Shown here one piece after another: positions 37,975 through 46,367 of a stretch of 64,000 bases of DNA. Each line of letters begins with the position of its first letter. The first letter of the stretch is position 1. The notes beneath the pieces are model-generated. The model saw nothing but the letters and a program-made list of their open reading frames with translations, did no database searches and was not told the origin of the DNA. The stretch is from Mycobacteriaceae bacterium (GTDB taxonomy: Bacteria > Actinomycetota > Actinomycetes > Mycobacteriales > Mycobacteriaceae), in contig JAIEPH010000036.1 of NCBI GenBank assembly GCA_019749805.1, positions 1 through 64,000 on the forward strand. Direction: 5' to 3'. The translations under genes and the position numbers were made by a program.

Positions 37975-38687
37975 ACTACACGTGGGAACGGCTGGCGGAC
38001 AGCGTTGTTCGGTGTCGCCTGCCGTTCCTCGACGTTACGGTCGGCGTGATTTGGGGACGGCTGGGCGCCGCGCTGATCGACACCGGTTCCACCCTGACCG
38101 AAGCACGGGCGATCCGCGCCGATGTGGAGAAGATGACAGGCCACGAGGTGAGCCACGTCGTGTTGACTCATCACCATTTCGACCATGTCCTGGGCTCTTC
38201 GGCGTTCGACGGTGCCGCCGTGTACTCCGCGTCCGCGGCCGCGGCGACCATGACCGATCATTCGGAGCGCCTGCGCTCAGAGGCCCTGCAGTACGGCGCG
38301 AAACCGCGCGAGGTCGACGAGGCTGTCGGTGCGTTGCGGCGGCCTCAGCACGAGGTGGAATCGGACGTCATCGATCTCGGCGATCGCGTGGTTTCCATCA
38401 GCCATCTGGGCCGCGGCCACACCGGCCACGACCTGGTCGCGGTCGTCGAGGGTGCCGAACGCCGCGTTGTCTTCTGCGGCGATCTCGTCGAAGAGTCCGA
38501 CGACCCGTCGATCGACGGTGGCTCCGACACCGCGGCATGGCCGGGCACGCTCGAACGACTGCTCGAAGCCAGTGGCCAGCACGCCCTTTACATACCCGGT
38601 CACGGCGCGGTCGTGGATGCCGATTTCGTGCGTCGGCAACAGCGGTGGCTCGCGAACCGTGTGACGAAATCGGACCCGAGACTGTGA
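37971..38687 (+). CDS. metallo-beta-lactamase-fold hydrolase
   Basis: 238 residues with a full dinuclear metal site: H67-x-H69-x-D71-H72 (THHHFDH), a His in GRGHTGHD, an Asp in VFCGDLV and a His in YIPGHG. The substrate is unknown; glyoxalase-II or lactonase-like chemistry is possible. GTG at 37971 overlaps the xylB TGA, so the two are coupled, which hints at a sugar-lactone or related substrate (inference). Confidence 0.87.
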   Translation: MNYTWERLADSVVRCRLPFLDVTVGVIWGRLGAALIDTGSTLTEARAIRADVEKMTGHEVSHVVLTHHHFDHVLGSSAFDGAAVYSASAAAATMTDHSERLRSEALQYGAKPREVDEAVGALRRPQHEVESDVIDLGDRVVSISHLGRGHTGHDLVAVVEGAERRVVFCGDLVEESDDPSIDGGSDTAAWPGTLERLLEASGQHALYIPGHGAVVDADFVRRQQRWLANRVTKSDPRL

Positions 38688-38714
38688 TGTAGGTCATTGC
38701 TTGACCAGCTCTAA

Positions 38715-38733
38715 TTAGGTCACCCTTACCATT
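38715..38733. promoter_or_regulatory. weak IdeR-box-like sequence
   Basis: TTAGGTCACCCTTACCATT matches the IdeR consensus at about 12 of 19 positions, keeping the TTAGGT arm and the ACC of the second arm. It sits about 30 bp upstream of the DUF6400 gene's ATG. The second arm is poor, so binding is uncertain. Confidence 0.3.
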
Positions 38734-38761
38734 CATTTGCTTACGAATGGCTGGAGGTGCC

Positions 38762-38995
38762 ATGAGGGCCGACCTCGAATTCGCCTATGACCTGACGCTC
38801 GACGAGGCGCGACGGCGCAGCGCAGTCCTCGAGGCGATCGGGGACGAGTGGGATCCCATCGCTGTGATGGCCGAGGAACAGCGGGCTGAAGAAATGTTGT
38901 ATTCCGATCTCGACGACGAACAGCAACGGATCTACGACGATCTTGTTCGCGCTGGCGTCCTGCCTGATCGGAAAGTGATCCATGCTGCCGATTGA
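38762..38995 (+). CDS. DUF6400-like small acidic protein
   Basis: 77 residues (from MRADLEFAYDLTLDEARRR), acidic and helical, with WDPIAVMAEE and DDEQQRIYDDLVRAGVLPD characteristic of the actinobacterial DUF6400 group. ATG at 38762 has GGAGGT a few bases upstream; an upstream ATG at 38747 lacks such a site. The function is unknown. It overlaps the following zinc-ribbon gene by 14 bp. Confidence 0.8.
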   Translation: MRADLEFAYDLTLDEARRRSAVLEAIGDEWDPIAVMAEEQRAEEMLYSDLDDEQQRIYDDLVRAGVLPDRKVIHAAD

Positions 38996-39212
38996 TCCCA
39001 CCGCCGACCGGTCACGACGTGCCTGGCTGCCCTGCCCGTGTTGCGACCACCCCACCAGATGTGTGGATTGCCATAAGCGCAGGAACTGCGCCATCCATTG
39101 GCAGTACCTGCTGAGCAACAAGGGCTCGGTGGTCCACCTGCAGTGCTCTGACTGCGGCCACCTGTGGTCGACCGACACGCGGAATCGAAGCCGGCGACGT
39201 CGAGCGGCCTGA
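38982..39212 (+). CDS. small zinc-ribbon protein
   Basis: 76 residues with cysteine pairs C-P-C-C, C-V-D-C, a single Cys in RNCAIHW, and C-S-D-C, followed by a basic tail (RNRSRRRRAA). The pattern suggests one or two structural zinc sites. I do not recognise a family. It overlaps the DUF6400 gene and is likely co-translated with it; it ends 3 bp from the convergent LysR gene. Confidence 0.7.
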   Translation: MLPIDPTADRSRRAWLPCPCCDHPTRCVDCHKRRNCAIHWQYLLSNKGSVVHLQCSDCGHLWSTDTRNRSRRRRAA

Positions 39213-39215
39213 CCG

Positions 39216-40151
39216 CTAGCGGCCCGCTTCGGGGCGAGGCCAGCGCGGCCGGGGCAGCGCCTCTCCCGGCGGCGGCCGCATCCGGTCCAGCACGGCTCGC
39301 AACGGTGGCCAATCGGCTCGGCCACGGCGTGTCACCGCGTACGCGGTCAGTACCGCTTCGGGTGTAGACAGCGGTAGCACCTTCACACCTCGGCTGGTCG
39401 GACGACCCATGGGCAACAGACCGACCCCGAACCCCGCCTCGATCAGATCTTCGACAAGGTCCAGGCTGTCGATCTCGTGTGCGATGCGCGGCGCAAAACC
39501 GGCGAGAGACGCCAGGGTGCGAACGGCGGTCTCGTCAGCTGTGTTGCGGGAGTTGACAATCCACGTCTGATCCGCATAGTCCGCAATATCCGCGGGTCCG
39601 TCGGGATACGTGGAGGGGACGGCCAGCCCCCACGTGATCGACCAGAGCGCCTCGGTCTGCAGCACCTGGTTCGGCGAGGCGGGAGCCAGGTTGTAGTCGT
39701 AGGTGAGCGCCAGATCGAGATCGTCGTCGGTCAGCAACGCGAAGGCTTCGATGGGTTCGTACTCGCTGATCACCAAATTCACGTCCGGATACTGTGCGGC
39801 GAGGTCGGCGACGATCGGCAGCAGCGACACGCGGATTCCGGTGGCAAACCCGCCCACGCGCACCGTGCCCGCCGGCTCGGCGTCGGGATCGAGGTCCAGT
39901 CGGGCGCTGTCGATCGCCGCGAGGATCACGACCGCGTGGTCGGCCAGTCGCAGCCCGGCGGGGGTCAGCCGCACCCGACGCCCGTCGGGCTCGATCAGCT
40001 GTGCTCCCGTCTCCCTGGCGAGCGCGGCGATCTGCTGCGACACCGTCGATGTCGTGAGGTGGTGCGCGTCGGCCACCGCCCGCATCGAGCCCAGGCGCGA
40101 GAGCGACAGGAGGAGTTGGAGCCGCCGGGTGTCCACTGCACGATTGTTCAC
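39216..40151 (-). CDS. LysR-family regulator
   Basis: 311 residues with the N-terminal winged helix (LQLLLSLSRLGSMRAVADAHHLTTSTVSQQIAALARE) and a periplasmic-binding-like effector domain (GTVRVGGFATGIRVSLLPIV). GTG start at 40151. It is divergent from the EamA exporter with only 44 bp between starts, the standard layout for a LysR activator and its target. Confidence 0.9.
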   Translation of the reverse strand: MNNRAVDTRRLQLLLSLSRLGSMRAVADAHHLTTSTVSQQIAALARETGAQLIEPDGRRVRLTPAGLRLADHAVVILAAIDSARLDLDPDAEPAGTVRVGGFATGIRVSLLPIVADLAAQYPDVNLVISEYEPIEAFALLTDDDLDLALTYDYNLAPASPNQVLQTEALWSITWGLAVPSTYPDGPADIADYADQTWIVNSRNTADETAVRTLASLAGFAPRIAHEIDSLDLVEDLIEAGFGVGLLPMGRPTSRGVKVLPLSTPEAVLTAYAVTRRGRADWPPLRAVLDRMRPPPGEALPRPRWPRPEAGR

Positions 40152-40195
40152 GATTAACGAACGGTATGTCCGGAAAAATCACGTGGACGTGAACG

Positions 40196-41092
40196 GTGTG
40201 TGTCCCGTTCAATGCATGGGTGGCCACAAACCAGGCGCGCACCGGGGCCTTCATGGCGTTGGGCTCGATGCTCTGCGTCCAGTTGGGTCTTGCGATCGCG
40301 GTGACGCTGATCGACGACATCGGAGTCGAAGGCGCGGCGTGGCTGCGGCTGGCGTGGGCCGGAATTCTGCTGCTGCTCATTGTGCGGCCGAAGCGTTCGG
40401 CGTTCAGCCGGTCGAGTTTTCTGATGTGCGTCCTGCTCGGTGTCGTCACTGCGGCCATCACGCTGCTGTTCATGGCGGCCCTGGACCGGATTCCGCTGGG
40501 CACGGCCAGCGCCATCGAGTTCCTCGGCCCGCTGTGCGTCGCGGTGGCTCATGGCAAAGGCAGGCACCGCTTCGTCTGGCCGGGCCTCGCCGCGGTCGGT
40601 GTGGTGTTGCTGACCCAGCCATGGGCAGGCGTCATCGACCCCGTCGGCGTGCTGTTCGCGCTCAGCGCGGCGGTGTGCTGGGCCACCTACATCCTGCTGA
40701 CCCAGCGCGTCGGCGATCAGGTCGCGGGCATAAGCGGACTCGCCGTGTCGATGCCCGTCGCCGGCCTGGTGGCCACCGCGACGGTCGGACCCGCGGTGTT
40801 CGAGCGCATGACGCTCGACATCCTCCTGATCGGCATCGGTCTCGCGATCCTGCTGCCGGTGGTGCCGTTCGCGCTGGAACTGTTGGCGCTGCGCCGATTG
40901 ACGACGGCCGCGTTCGGCACGCTGATGGCGCTCGAGCCCGCGTTCGCGATGATCGTCGGCCTCATCGTGCTGTACCAGATGCCAGGTATCGCAGGGGTGG
41001 TCGGGATCACCGTCGTGGTGGCGGCCGGGATCGGCGCCGCCCGTAGTGGGGCGCGCACGCCGTCGCCCATACCCGCTGAGGTGAACTCCTAG
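40196..41092 (+). CDS. EamA/DMT-family exporter (RhtA-like)
   Basis: Up to 298 residues with ten membrane helices in two EamA halves; the segment [26 protein letters not shown] in the first half and [22 protein letters not shown] in the second are typical of threonine/homoserine exporter-like proteins. GTG at 40196 is the first start; GTG at 40220 would give [11 protein letters not shown] and is equally plausible. It is likely controlled by the divergent LysR protein. Confidence 0.87.
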   Translation: MCVPFNAWVATNQARTGAFMALGSMLCVQLGLAIAVTLIDDIGVEGAAWLRLAWAGILLLLIVRPKRSAFSRSSFLMCVLLGVVTAAITLLFMAALDRIPLGTASAIEFLGPLCVAVAHGKGRHRFVWPGLAAVGVVLLTQPWAGVIDPVGVLFALSAAVCWATYILLTQRVGDQVAGISGLAVSMPVAGLVATATVGPAVFERMTLDILLIGIGLAILLPVVPFALELLALRRLTTAAFGTLMALEPAFAMIVGLIVLYQMPGIAGVVGITVVVAAGIGAARSGARTPSPIPAEVNS

Positions 41093-41105
41093 CTACCCTC
41101 GTCGT

Positions 41106-41453
41106 ATGGCAAGCGGATTTTACGGTTCACCGATCGTCGGCCTGATGAACAAGATGTTCGTCGCGCTCATCGATGCGCCACTCATCGGACCGGTGGTGCG
41201 GCGCGGCATGATCAACATCCGCTATGTCGGACGACGTTCCGGCAAGACCATTGAAACCCCGATCGGCTACCGGCGCACTGACGACGGGATCGTCATCAAC
41301 GTGATGTCACCGGACAACAAGACGTGGTGGCGCAACTTCCTCGGCGACGGTGGCCCCATCACCCTGCTGAAGTTCGACGGAAATGACCGTACCGGCCACG
41401 CCGTCGCCAGCCGCGACGCCTCGGGCCGCGTATCGGTGACCGTAACGCTGTAG
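41106..41453 (+). CDS. DUF385/deazaflavin-dependent nitroreductase-like protein
   Basis: 115 residues with the DUF385-like core RYVGRRSGKTIETPIGYRRTDDG and NKTWWRNFLGDG, a split-barrel fold that often binds F420 or lipid quinones in mycobacteria. The N-terminal hydrophobic helix may contact the membrane. Enzyme activity is not established. It is convergent with the potC-like gene with no gap. Confidence 0.75.
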   Translation: MASGFYGSPIVGLMNKMFVALIDAPLIGPVVRRGMINIRYVGRRSGKTIETPIGYRRTDDGIVINVMSPDNKTWWRNFLGDGGPITLLKFDGNDRTGHAVASRDASGRVSVTVTL

Positions 41454-42299
41454 TCAGGCCTCGAACCGCTTGCGCCGCAGCAGTGTTCCTGCCGCGAGCA
41501 GGATGAGACTGATCACCAGGATCGCGGTGGCGAGCACGTTGATCTGGGGTGGTACCGCGGCCTTGACGGCGGCGTTTACGTAGAGCGGGTAGGTCACCGC
41601 CGATCCGCTGACGAAATAGGTGATGATGAAGTCGTCCAGCGACAGCGCGAACGACAGCATCGCGGCCGCCACGATCCCCGGAATGATCAGCGGCAGCGTC
41701 ACTTTGAAGAATGTGCGCATCGGGCTGGCGCCGAGGTCCATCGACGCGTCCTCCAGCGTCCAGTCGAAACCCCGCACCCGGGCGCGCACGGTCATCGCGA
41801 TGAAGCTGACCTCGAAGGCGATGTGCGCAATGAGGATCGTCGTGTAGCCGGCAGCCCACCCGAAGTCGAGAAACAGCGTCAGCAGCGCGGCACCCATTAC
41901 GACTTCCGGAGCGGTGAGAGGAAGGATCAGGAAGGTGTCGACGGCTCTCTGACCCCGCCAGCGTTGCCGCACCAGAGCGATGGCCACCAAGGTGCCGAGC
42001 ACCAGCGCGATCGCGGTGGAGACGGCGGCGACGTTGAGGCTCAACTTCAGTGCTTCGGTCAGCGGCGGATACTTGAACGGGTTCGCCCAGTTCTCCAGCG
42101 TGAAGCCCTGCCAGGTGTAGTTGAACTTGCCCGCGGGTTTGTTGAACGAGAACAAAATGATGATGAATATCGGCAGGAACAGGTAGAGCAGCACCAACCC
42201 GGCGGCGACCCGCAACAGGAGATCACCCCACCGCGGAAAGCCCTTGACGGTTTTCGCCGGCTTGCCGCTGGTGGCGGATTCCATGGCAGCGACGGTCAC
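41454..42299 (-). CDS. potC: ABC transporter permease, spermidine/putrescine type
   Basis: A 281-residue inner-membrane permease with six helices. The EAA-loop motif is seen as LEDASMDLGASPMRTFFKVTLPLIIPG. It pairs with the PotB-like permease, overlapping it by 4 bp. Last gene of the leftward operon potA-potD-potB-potC. The substrate (polyamine) is inferred from the family. Confidence 0.9.
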   Translation of the reverse strand: MTVAAMESATSGKPAKTVKGFPRWGDLLLRVAAGLVLLYLFLPIFIIILFSFNKPAGKFNYTWQGFTLENWANPFKYPPLTEALKLSLNVAAVSTAIALVLGTLVAIALVRQRWRGQRAVDTFLILPLTAPEVVMGAALLTLFLDFGWAAGYTTILIAHIAFEVSFIAMTVRARVRGFDWTLEDASMDLGASPMRTFFKVTLPLIIPGIVAAAMLSFALSLDDFIITYFVSGSAVTYPLYVNAAVKAAVPPQINVLATAILVISLILLAAGTLLRRKRFEA

Positions 42300-43171
42300 A
42301 CGAGATCCTCTGTGCCGAGGGCGCGGGTGTAGAGCAACACTCCGCCCAGAATGATCACCATCAGCACCAGACTCAGCGCCGCGGCTGCGGGGTAGTCCTT
42401 CACCACGAGGAACTGCTTCTGGATGACGTTGCCGATCATCGTGGTCTGCGTACTGCCCAGATAGTCGGCATTGATGAAGTCACCGACCGATGGGATGAAG
42501 ACCAGCAAGCTCCCCGCGAGCACACCGGGCATCGACAGGGGCAGAATGACTTTCGAGAAACTGCGCACGTTCGACGAGTACAGGTCCTTGGACGCCTCGA
42601 TCAACCGCGGATCGATCTTCTCCAGGCTGACGTACAGCGGCAGGATCATGAAGATGATCCAGTTGTAGGTGAGCCCGCCGATCACCGCCCAGCTGGTGGA
42701 CAACAGCCGGCCCTCCTCGGGCAGCAGTCCGATGGTGCCGAGCGTCTGGACCAGCCAGCCCTCGTCAGCCAGGATCGTCTTCCAGGCGATGGTGCGGATC
42801 AGGAACGTGACGAAGAACGGCAGGATCACCAGACCGAGGATCAGGTTCTTGAACCGTCCCGCCTTGAACGCGATGACGTAGGCCAGCGGAAAGGCCAGCA
42901 CCACACACAGCAGGGTAGCCGCCAAGGCATAACCGAACGACCGCAGAATCTGATCGCGGTACAGGCTGAACGCTTCGAAGTAATTGTTGAAGTCCCATGC
43001 GAATTCGAGCGTGGGCATGTACACCGAACCGCCCGACGACGACAACGACGTCTGCGCCAGCGTGAAGAACGGCACCACGAAGAATATTCCGAGGTACACG
43101 AGCGCCGGCAGGACCATCAGATACGGAGCGATCTTGCTCCGCTGCCGACCGCTGGTGGCTACACCCGCCAT
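42296..43171 (-). CDS. potB: ABC transporter permease, spermidine/putrescine type
   Basis: A 291-residue permease with six membrane helices and the EAA loop LIEASKDLYSSNVRSFSKVILPLSMPG. It starts 4 bp after the binding-protein gene and overlaps potC by 4 bp, so subunit production is coupled. Confidence 0.9.
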   Translation of the reverse strand: MAGVATSGRQRSKIAPYLMVLPALVYLGIFFVVPFFTLAQTSLSSSGGSVYMPTLEFAWDFNNYFEAFSLYRDQILRSFGYALAATLLCVVLAFPLAYVIAFKAGRFKNLILGLVILPFFVTFLIRTIAWKTILADEGWLVQTLGTIGLLPEEGRLLSTSWAVIGGLTYNWIIFMILPLYVSLEKIDPRLIEASKDLYSSNVRSFSKVILPLSMPGVLAGSLLVFIPSVGDFINADYLGSTQTTMIGNVIQKQFLVVKDYPAAAALSLVLMVIILGGVLLYTRALGTEDLV

Positions 43172-43175
43172 CCGA

Positions 43176-44363
43176 TCAGCCGCCGGTGACTGCTGCGTAC
43201 AAGGTGTTGTACTCGAGGGTCTGCTCGTCGGTCAGCGGTGCCCAGCCCTTCGACTTGTCCAGGGTCTCCTTCGACGGATTGATCAGCGGGTTGCTGGCCG
43301 CGGCAGGATCGACTTTCTCGAGCTCCTCGGTCATATCCGACAAGACGGGGACGTACTGCACGAAGGACACCAGCTTGGCGTAGTTCGCCCGGTCGTAGAT
43401 GTAGTTGATCCAGGCCTCGGCAGCACTTTGGTTCTTCGTGGTGTAGGGGATCACCATGGTGTCGACGAACGTTGTCGCACCCGACTCCGGAACCACGAAC
43501 TGCAGATCGGGATTGTCCGCCTGCAGCTGGACGACGTCGCCCGAATAAGCCTGTGCGACAGCGATGTTGCCCGCCGCGAGGTCATCGGCGTAGTCGTTGC
43601 CCGTGAAGCGCCGGATCTGTCCCCTGTCCTTCTGCTCACGGACGAGGTCGACGGCCCTCTGCACCGTCTCGGTGCTGGGGTTCTCGGGGGAGTTGCCTTG
43701 CGACAGCATCAGCATGCCGAGGCCGTCCTGGGCGTCCGAGAACAGGCTGACACGGCCCTTGAAAGCCGGATCCCACAGATCGTCGATCTTGGAGATGTCC
43801 CGACCGGTCGCCGCACGGTTATAGGCCAGACCGACGAGGCCGGACATGTAGGGCGCGCTGAACTTTCGCTCCGGGTCGACGCTCGCCTCGAGCAGATCCG
43901 GACGCAGGTTCTTCTTGTTGGACCAGCCGGCATCGCTGATGTCATTCAGCCAACCGAGCTGGTGCAGACGCACCGCCATGAACGTGGTCGGCACCGCGAG
44001 GTCGGCACCGATGTCCTGCTTGCGCGACAACGGTTCCTTGTTCTTGGCGAACCACTGCTCGTTGTCGTTGAAGTCTTCCTTGTAGTCCACCGTGATGCCG
44101 GACGCGGTCTGGAAGGCCGCGACGAATCCGTCGGCCATGTACAGCGGCCAGTTCGAAACCCGCAACGTTCCGCTGGCTGGACCACCGTTCTGCGCTGATG
44201 TTTCGTCCGATCCGCCGCCGTCCGAGCTACAGGCGGCGAGGAAGGACGGACCGAGAGCCAGCGCGGCGGCGGCTGCGGCACCGCCGCCGATGAACCGCCG
44301 GCGCGAGGTCCGGTTGGCGGCGAGGCGGGCGGCCAGTTCGAGGTCGATGTTCTTGGATGGCAT
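43176..44363 (-). CDS. potD: polyamine-type extracellular solute-binding lipoprotein
   Basis: 395 residues. The N-terminus has both a twin-arginine motif (S-R-R-R-F near 20-24) and a lipobox L42-A43-A44-C45, so it is a Tat-exported lipoprotein anchored outside. The mature part is a type-2 binding protein (RVSNWPLYMADGFVAAFQ, DLAVPTTFMAVRLHQ). ATG at 44363 begins the Tat signal. It lies 56 bp after potA. Confidence 0.92.
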   Translation of the reverse strand: MPSKNIDLELAARLAANRTSRRRFIGGGAAAAAALALGPSFLAACSSDGGGSDETSAQNGGPASGTLRVSNWPLYMADGFVAAFQTASGITVDYKEDFNDNEQWFAKNKEPLSRKQDIGADLAVPTTFMAVRLHQLGWLNDISDAGWSNKKNLRPDLLEASVDPERKFSAPYMSGLVGLAYNRAATGRDISKIDDLWDPAFKGRVSLFSDAQDGLGMLMLSQGNSPENPSTETVQRAVDLVREQKDRGQIRRFTGNDYADDLAAGNIAVAQAYSGDVVQLQADNPDLQFVVPESGATTFVDTMVIPYTTKNQSAAEAWINYIYDRANYAKLVSFVQYVPVLSDMTEELEKVDPAAASNPLINPSKETLDKSKGWAPLTDEQTLEYNTLYAAVTGG

Positions 44364-44419
44364 GGCGACTGTGCCTTTCGTCGATGTGAAAGAGGGGACG
44401 GGCGAACGGAAGCGGCCGA

Positions 44420-45616
44420 TCAGGAGTCGTCGAGCATCTCTTCGAGATCTTCGGCCGTGGGGATGTCCGCCGCAGGCAGCACCAGCGAGGCGTCCGGTGC
44501 CCATGCCACGTGGACCCCGTCGCCGGGCCGCAGCATCGGCAGGTCTTGTTCGGGACCGACGTGAGCGATGATCGTCGAATCGTCGGGCGCCACCATCATC
44601 AGCCGCACCACCGGACCCTGAAATGTCAGATCCTTGACCGTCGCGGCCACGGTCGCGACATCTCCGGTCGGCGCGTCGACCGATACCCGGAGTCGTTCCG
44701 GCCGCACCATCAGCGTCGCGTGGCCGCCGGGTTCGATCGCCGTGTCACCGGGACGGGCCTTCAGCGTCGTCCCGAGCACTTCGACTTCGACGAAGTCGCG
44801 GTTGGTGCGGCCGGTCTGGCGGCCCGCCCACAAGTTCGCCTGTCCGATGAAACTGGCGACGAACACCGTGGAGGGGCGGTCGTAGATCTCGGTCGGCGTG
44901 CCGATCTGGTCGACGTTGCCTGCGTTCATGACCGCGATGCGGTCACTCATCGTCAGCGCCTCTTCCTGGTCGTGGGTCACATAGATGAACGTGATCCCGA
45001 CCTCGCGCTGGATCCGCTTGAGCTCGAACTGCATGGCGTGCCGCAGCTTGAGGTCGAGCGCGCCCAGCGGTTCGTCGAGCAGCAGTGCGCTCGGGTAGTT
45101 CACCAGCGCACGGGCCAGCGCGACACGCTGCTGCTGGCCGCCCGACAGTTGGGCGGGCCTGCGCTCGGCGAAGTCGGTCAACCGGACAACCTCGAGCAGT
45201 TCGTCGACCCGCTTGCGGACATCGGCCTTCTCCAACTTGCGGCTGCGAGGTCCGTACGCGACGTTGTCCCACACGGACATGTGCGGGAAGAGCGCGTAGT
45301 GCTGAAAAACCGTGTTGACATTGCGTTTGTGTGGTGGCACCCGCGAGACGTCGACCCCCTCGAGCCGAATGGCCCCCTCGGTCGGGCTCTCGAATCCCGC
45401 GATCATCCGCAGCGTTGTCGTCTTTCCGCAGCCCGACGGGCCGAGCAGCGAGAAGAACTCACCCGAGGTGATGGAGAAGTCCGCCTCGGCGACCGCTACG
45501 TAGTCCGAGAAGCGTTTGGTGACGTGGTCGATCTCGATGACCGGACCGCCCTTGGTGCGGTCGGCCCCGTGTCGTCCCGTCGATTGATCTACGGCGGTGG
45601 TGTGTGAGCCGGTCAG
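44420..45616 (-). CDS. potA: polyamine-type ABC transporter ATPase with apparent CTG start
   Basis: 398 residues if started at CTG 45616. The Walker [10 protein letters not shown] is at 59-67, the signature [15 protein letters not shown] and Walker [12 protein letters not shown] follow, and a TOBE domain ends the protein. The first in-frame ATG (45406) would remove Walker A, and between it and 45616 there is no ATG, GTG or TTG in frame. A perfect AGGAGG sits 7 nt before the CTG. So the sequence supports a CTG start, or an ATG-to-CTG change or error. First gene of the pot operon. Confidence 0.88.
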   Translation of the reverse strand: MTGSHTTAVDQSTGRHGADRTKGGPVIEIDHVTKRFSDYVAVAEADFSITSGEFFSLLGPSGCGKTTTLRMIAGFESPTEGAIRLEGVDVSRVPPHKRNVNTVFQHYALFPHMSVWDNVAYGPRSRKLEKADVRKRVDELLEVVRLTDFAERRPAQLSGGQQQRVALARALVNYPSALLLDEPLGALDLKLRHAMQFELKRIQREVGITFIYVTHDQEEALTMSDRIAVMNAGNVDQIGTPTEIYDRPSTVFVASFIGQANLWAGRQTGRTNRDFVEVEVLGTTLKARPGDTAIEPGGHATLMVRPERLRVSVDAPTGDVATVAATVKDLTFQGPVVRLMMVAPDDSTIIAHVGPEQDLPMLRPGDGVHVAWAPDASLVLPAADIPTAEDLEEMLDDS

Positions 45617-45914
45617 AGCGGATCCTCCTCAAAAACCCCCGAAGCTGTGGATAAACAATCGCCGATCATGCTGACCTTCGCAAGCGATTCCGCAACGAAT
45701 TTACATTCCGACAATGGAATCCTTCGTCAACTGGACTCGGAACCAAAAGAATCCGCTGAAACGCGCGAACGGGCCCGCGGCCGGGCGGTCTGAACAGCCG
45801 GCTGTGGAGGTAAAGAGGATGCGCTCATGATCAGTTTCGCAGCCGTTGGCCGCGGAGTCGGGGAAATCTGATGACTCGTTTATCCGAGTGGCTTACCCGG
45901 GTAGTGGTGAGGAC
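45617..45914. other. potA / SRPBCC divergent upstream region
   Basis: About 300 bp with no gene. It contains AGGAGG at 45624-45629 (complement) for potA, a small inverted repeat ATTCC/GGAAT at 45705-45720, and A+T-rich stretches likely to hold the pot promoter. Confidence 0.5.
45624..45629 (-). promoter_or_regulatory. Shine-Dalgarno AGGAGG that decides the potA start
   Basis: A perfect AGGAGG on the complementary strand is followed by seven bases and then CTG (45616-45614). No other start codon in that frame is nearby, and the frame closes just upstream (TGA at 45631-45629). Confidence 0.75.
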
Positions 45915-46364
45915 ATGGCAACGGTGGATGTGTCGGTGTCGTCCGATCTCAGCCCGGAGAAGGCGTGGGAGCTCGCGTCGGATCTGAGCCGGTTCGACGA
46001 TTGGCTGACCATTTTCGGCGGCTGGAAGAGCGCGGTGCCGACGCAAGTCGAGGTCGGCACCACGGTGTCGTCGACGATCAAGGTCAAAGGCTTCCGCAAC
46101 GTCATCCACTGGCGCGTCACGCGTTACGACGAGCCGAAGGCCATCGAATTGGTCGGCAGAGGAAAGCCCGCCGTGTGCATCGCCCTGCGCCTGTGTGTGA
46201 AGGAGGTACCCGGCCCCGCCGACGATGTCGCCTCCGGCTCCGTATTCCAAGTGATCGCCGACCTCACCGGCGGTCTGCTCAACACCAGGGTCGGCAATCT
46301 GGTCGCTAAGGTCCTCGAGTCCGACGTTCGCAAATCCGTGACGAACCTGGCGGCACTGAGGTAG
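45915..46364 (+). CDS. SRPBCC-family (START-like) protein
   Basis: 149 residues with the helix-grip layout: ATVDVSVSSDLSPEKAWELASDLSRFDDWLTIF at the start, KVKGFRNVIHWRVTRYDEPK, and a long C-terminal helix (GGLLNTRVGNLVAKVLESDV). Such proteins bind hydrophobic ligands. ATG at 45915 with GTGAGGA upstream was preferred over ATG at 45846, which lacks family sequence. It is convergent with the MFS gene. Confidence 0.82.
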   Translation: MATVDVSVSSDLSPEKAWELASDLSRFDDWLTIFGGWKSAVPTQVEVGTTVSSTIKVKGFRNVIHWRVTRYDEPKAIELVGRGKPAVCIALRLCVKEVPGPADDVASGSVFQVIADLTGGLLNTRVGNLVAKVLESDVRKSVTNLAALR

Positions 46365-46367
46365 TTC

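Noticed and set aside
44420-45406. potA started at the first in-frame ATG (328 residues)
   Set aside because: This would delete the Walker A motif, which is encoded immediately upstream in the same frame. A longer protein is required.
45705-45720. ATTCC/GGAAT small inverted repeat upstream of potA as an operator
   Set aside because: Arms of five bases with a six-base spacer can occur by chance. It is noted only as part of the region.
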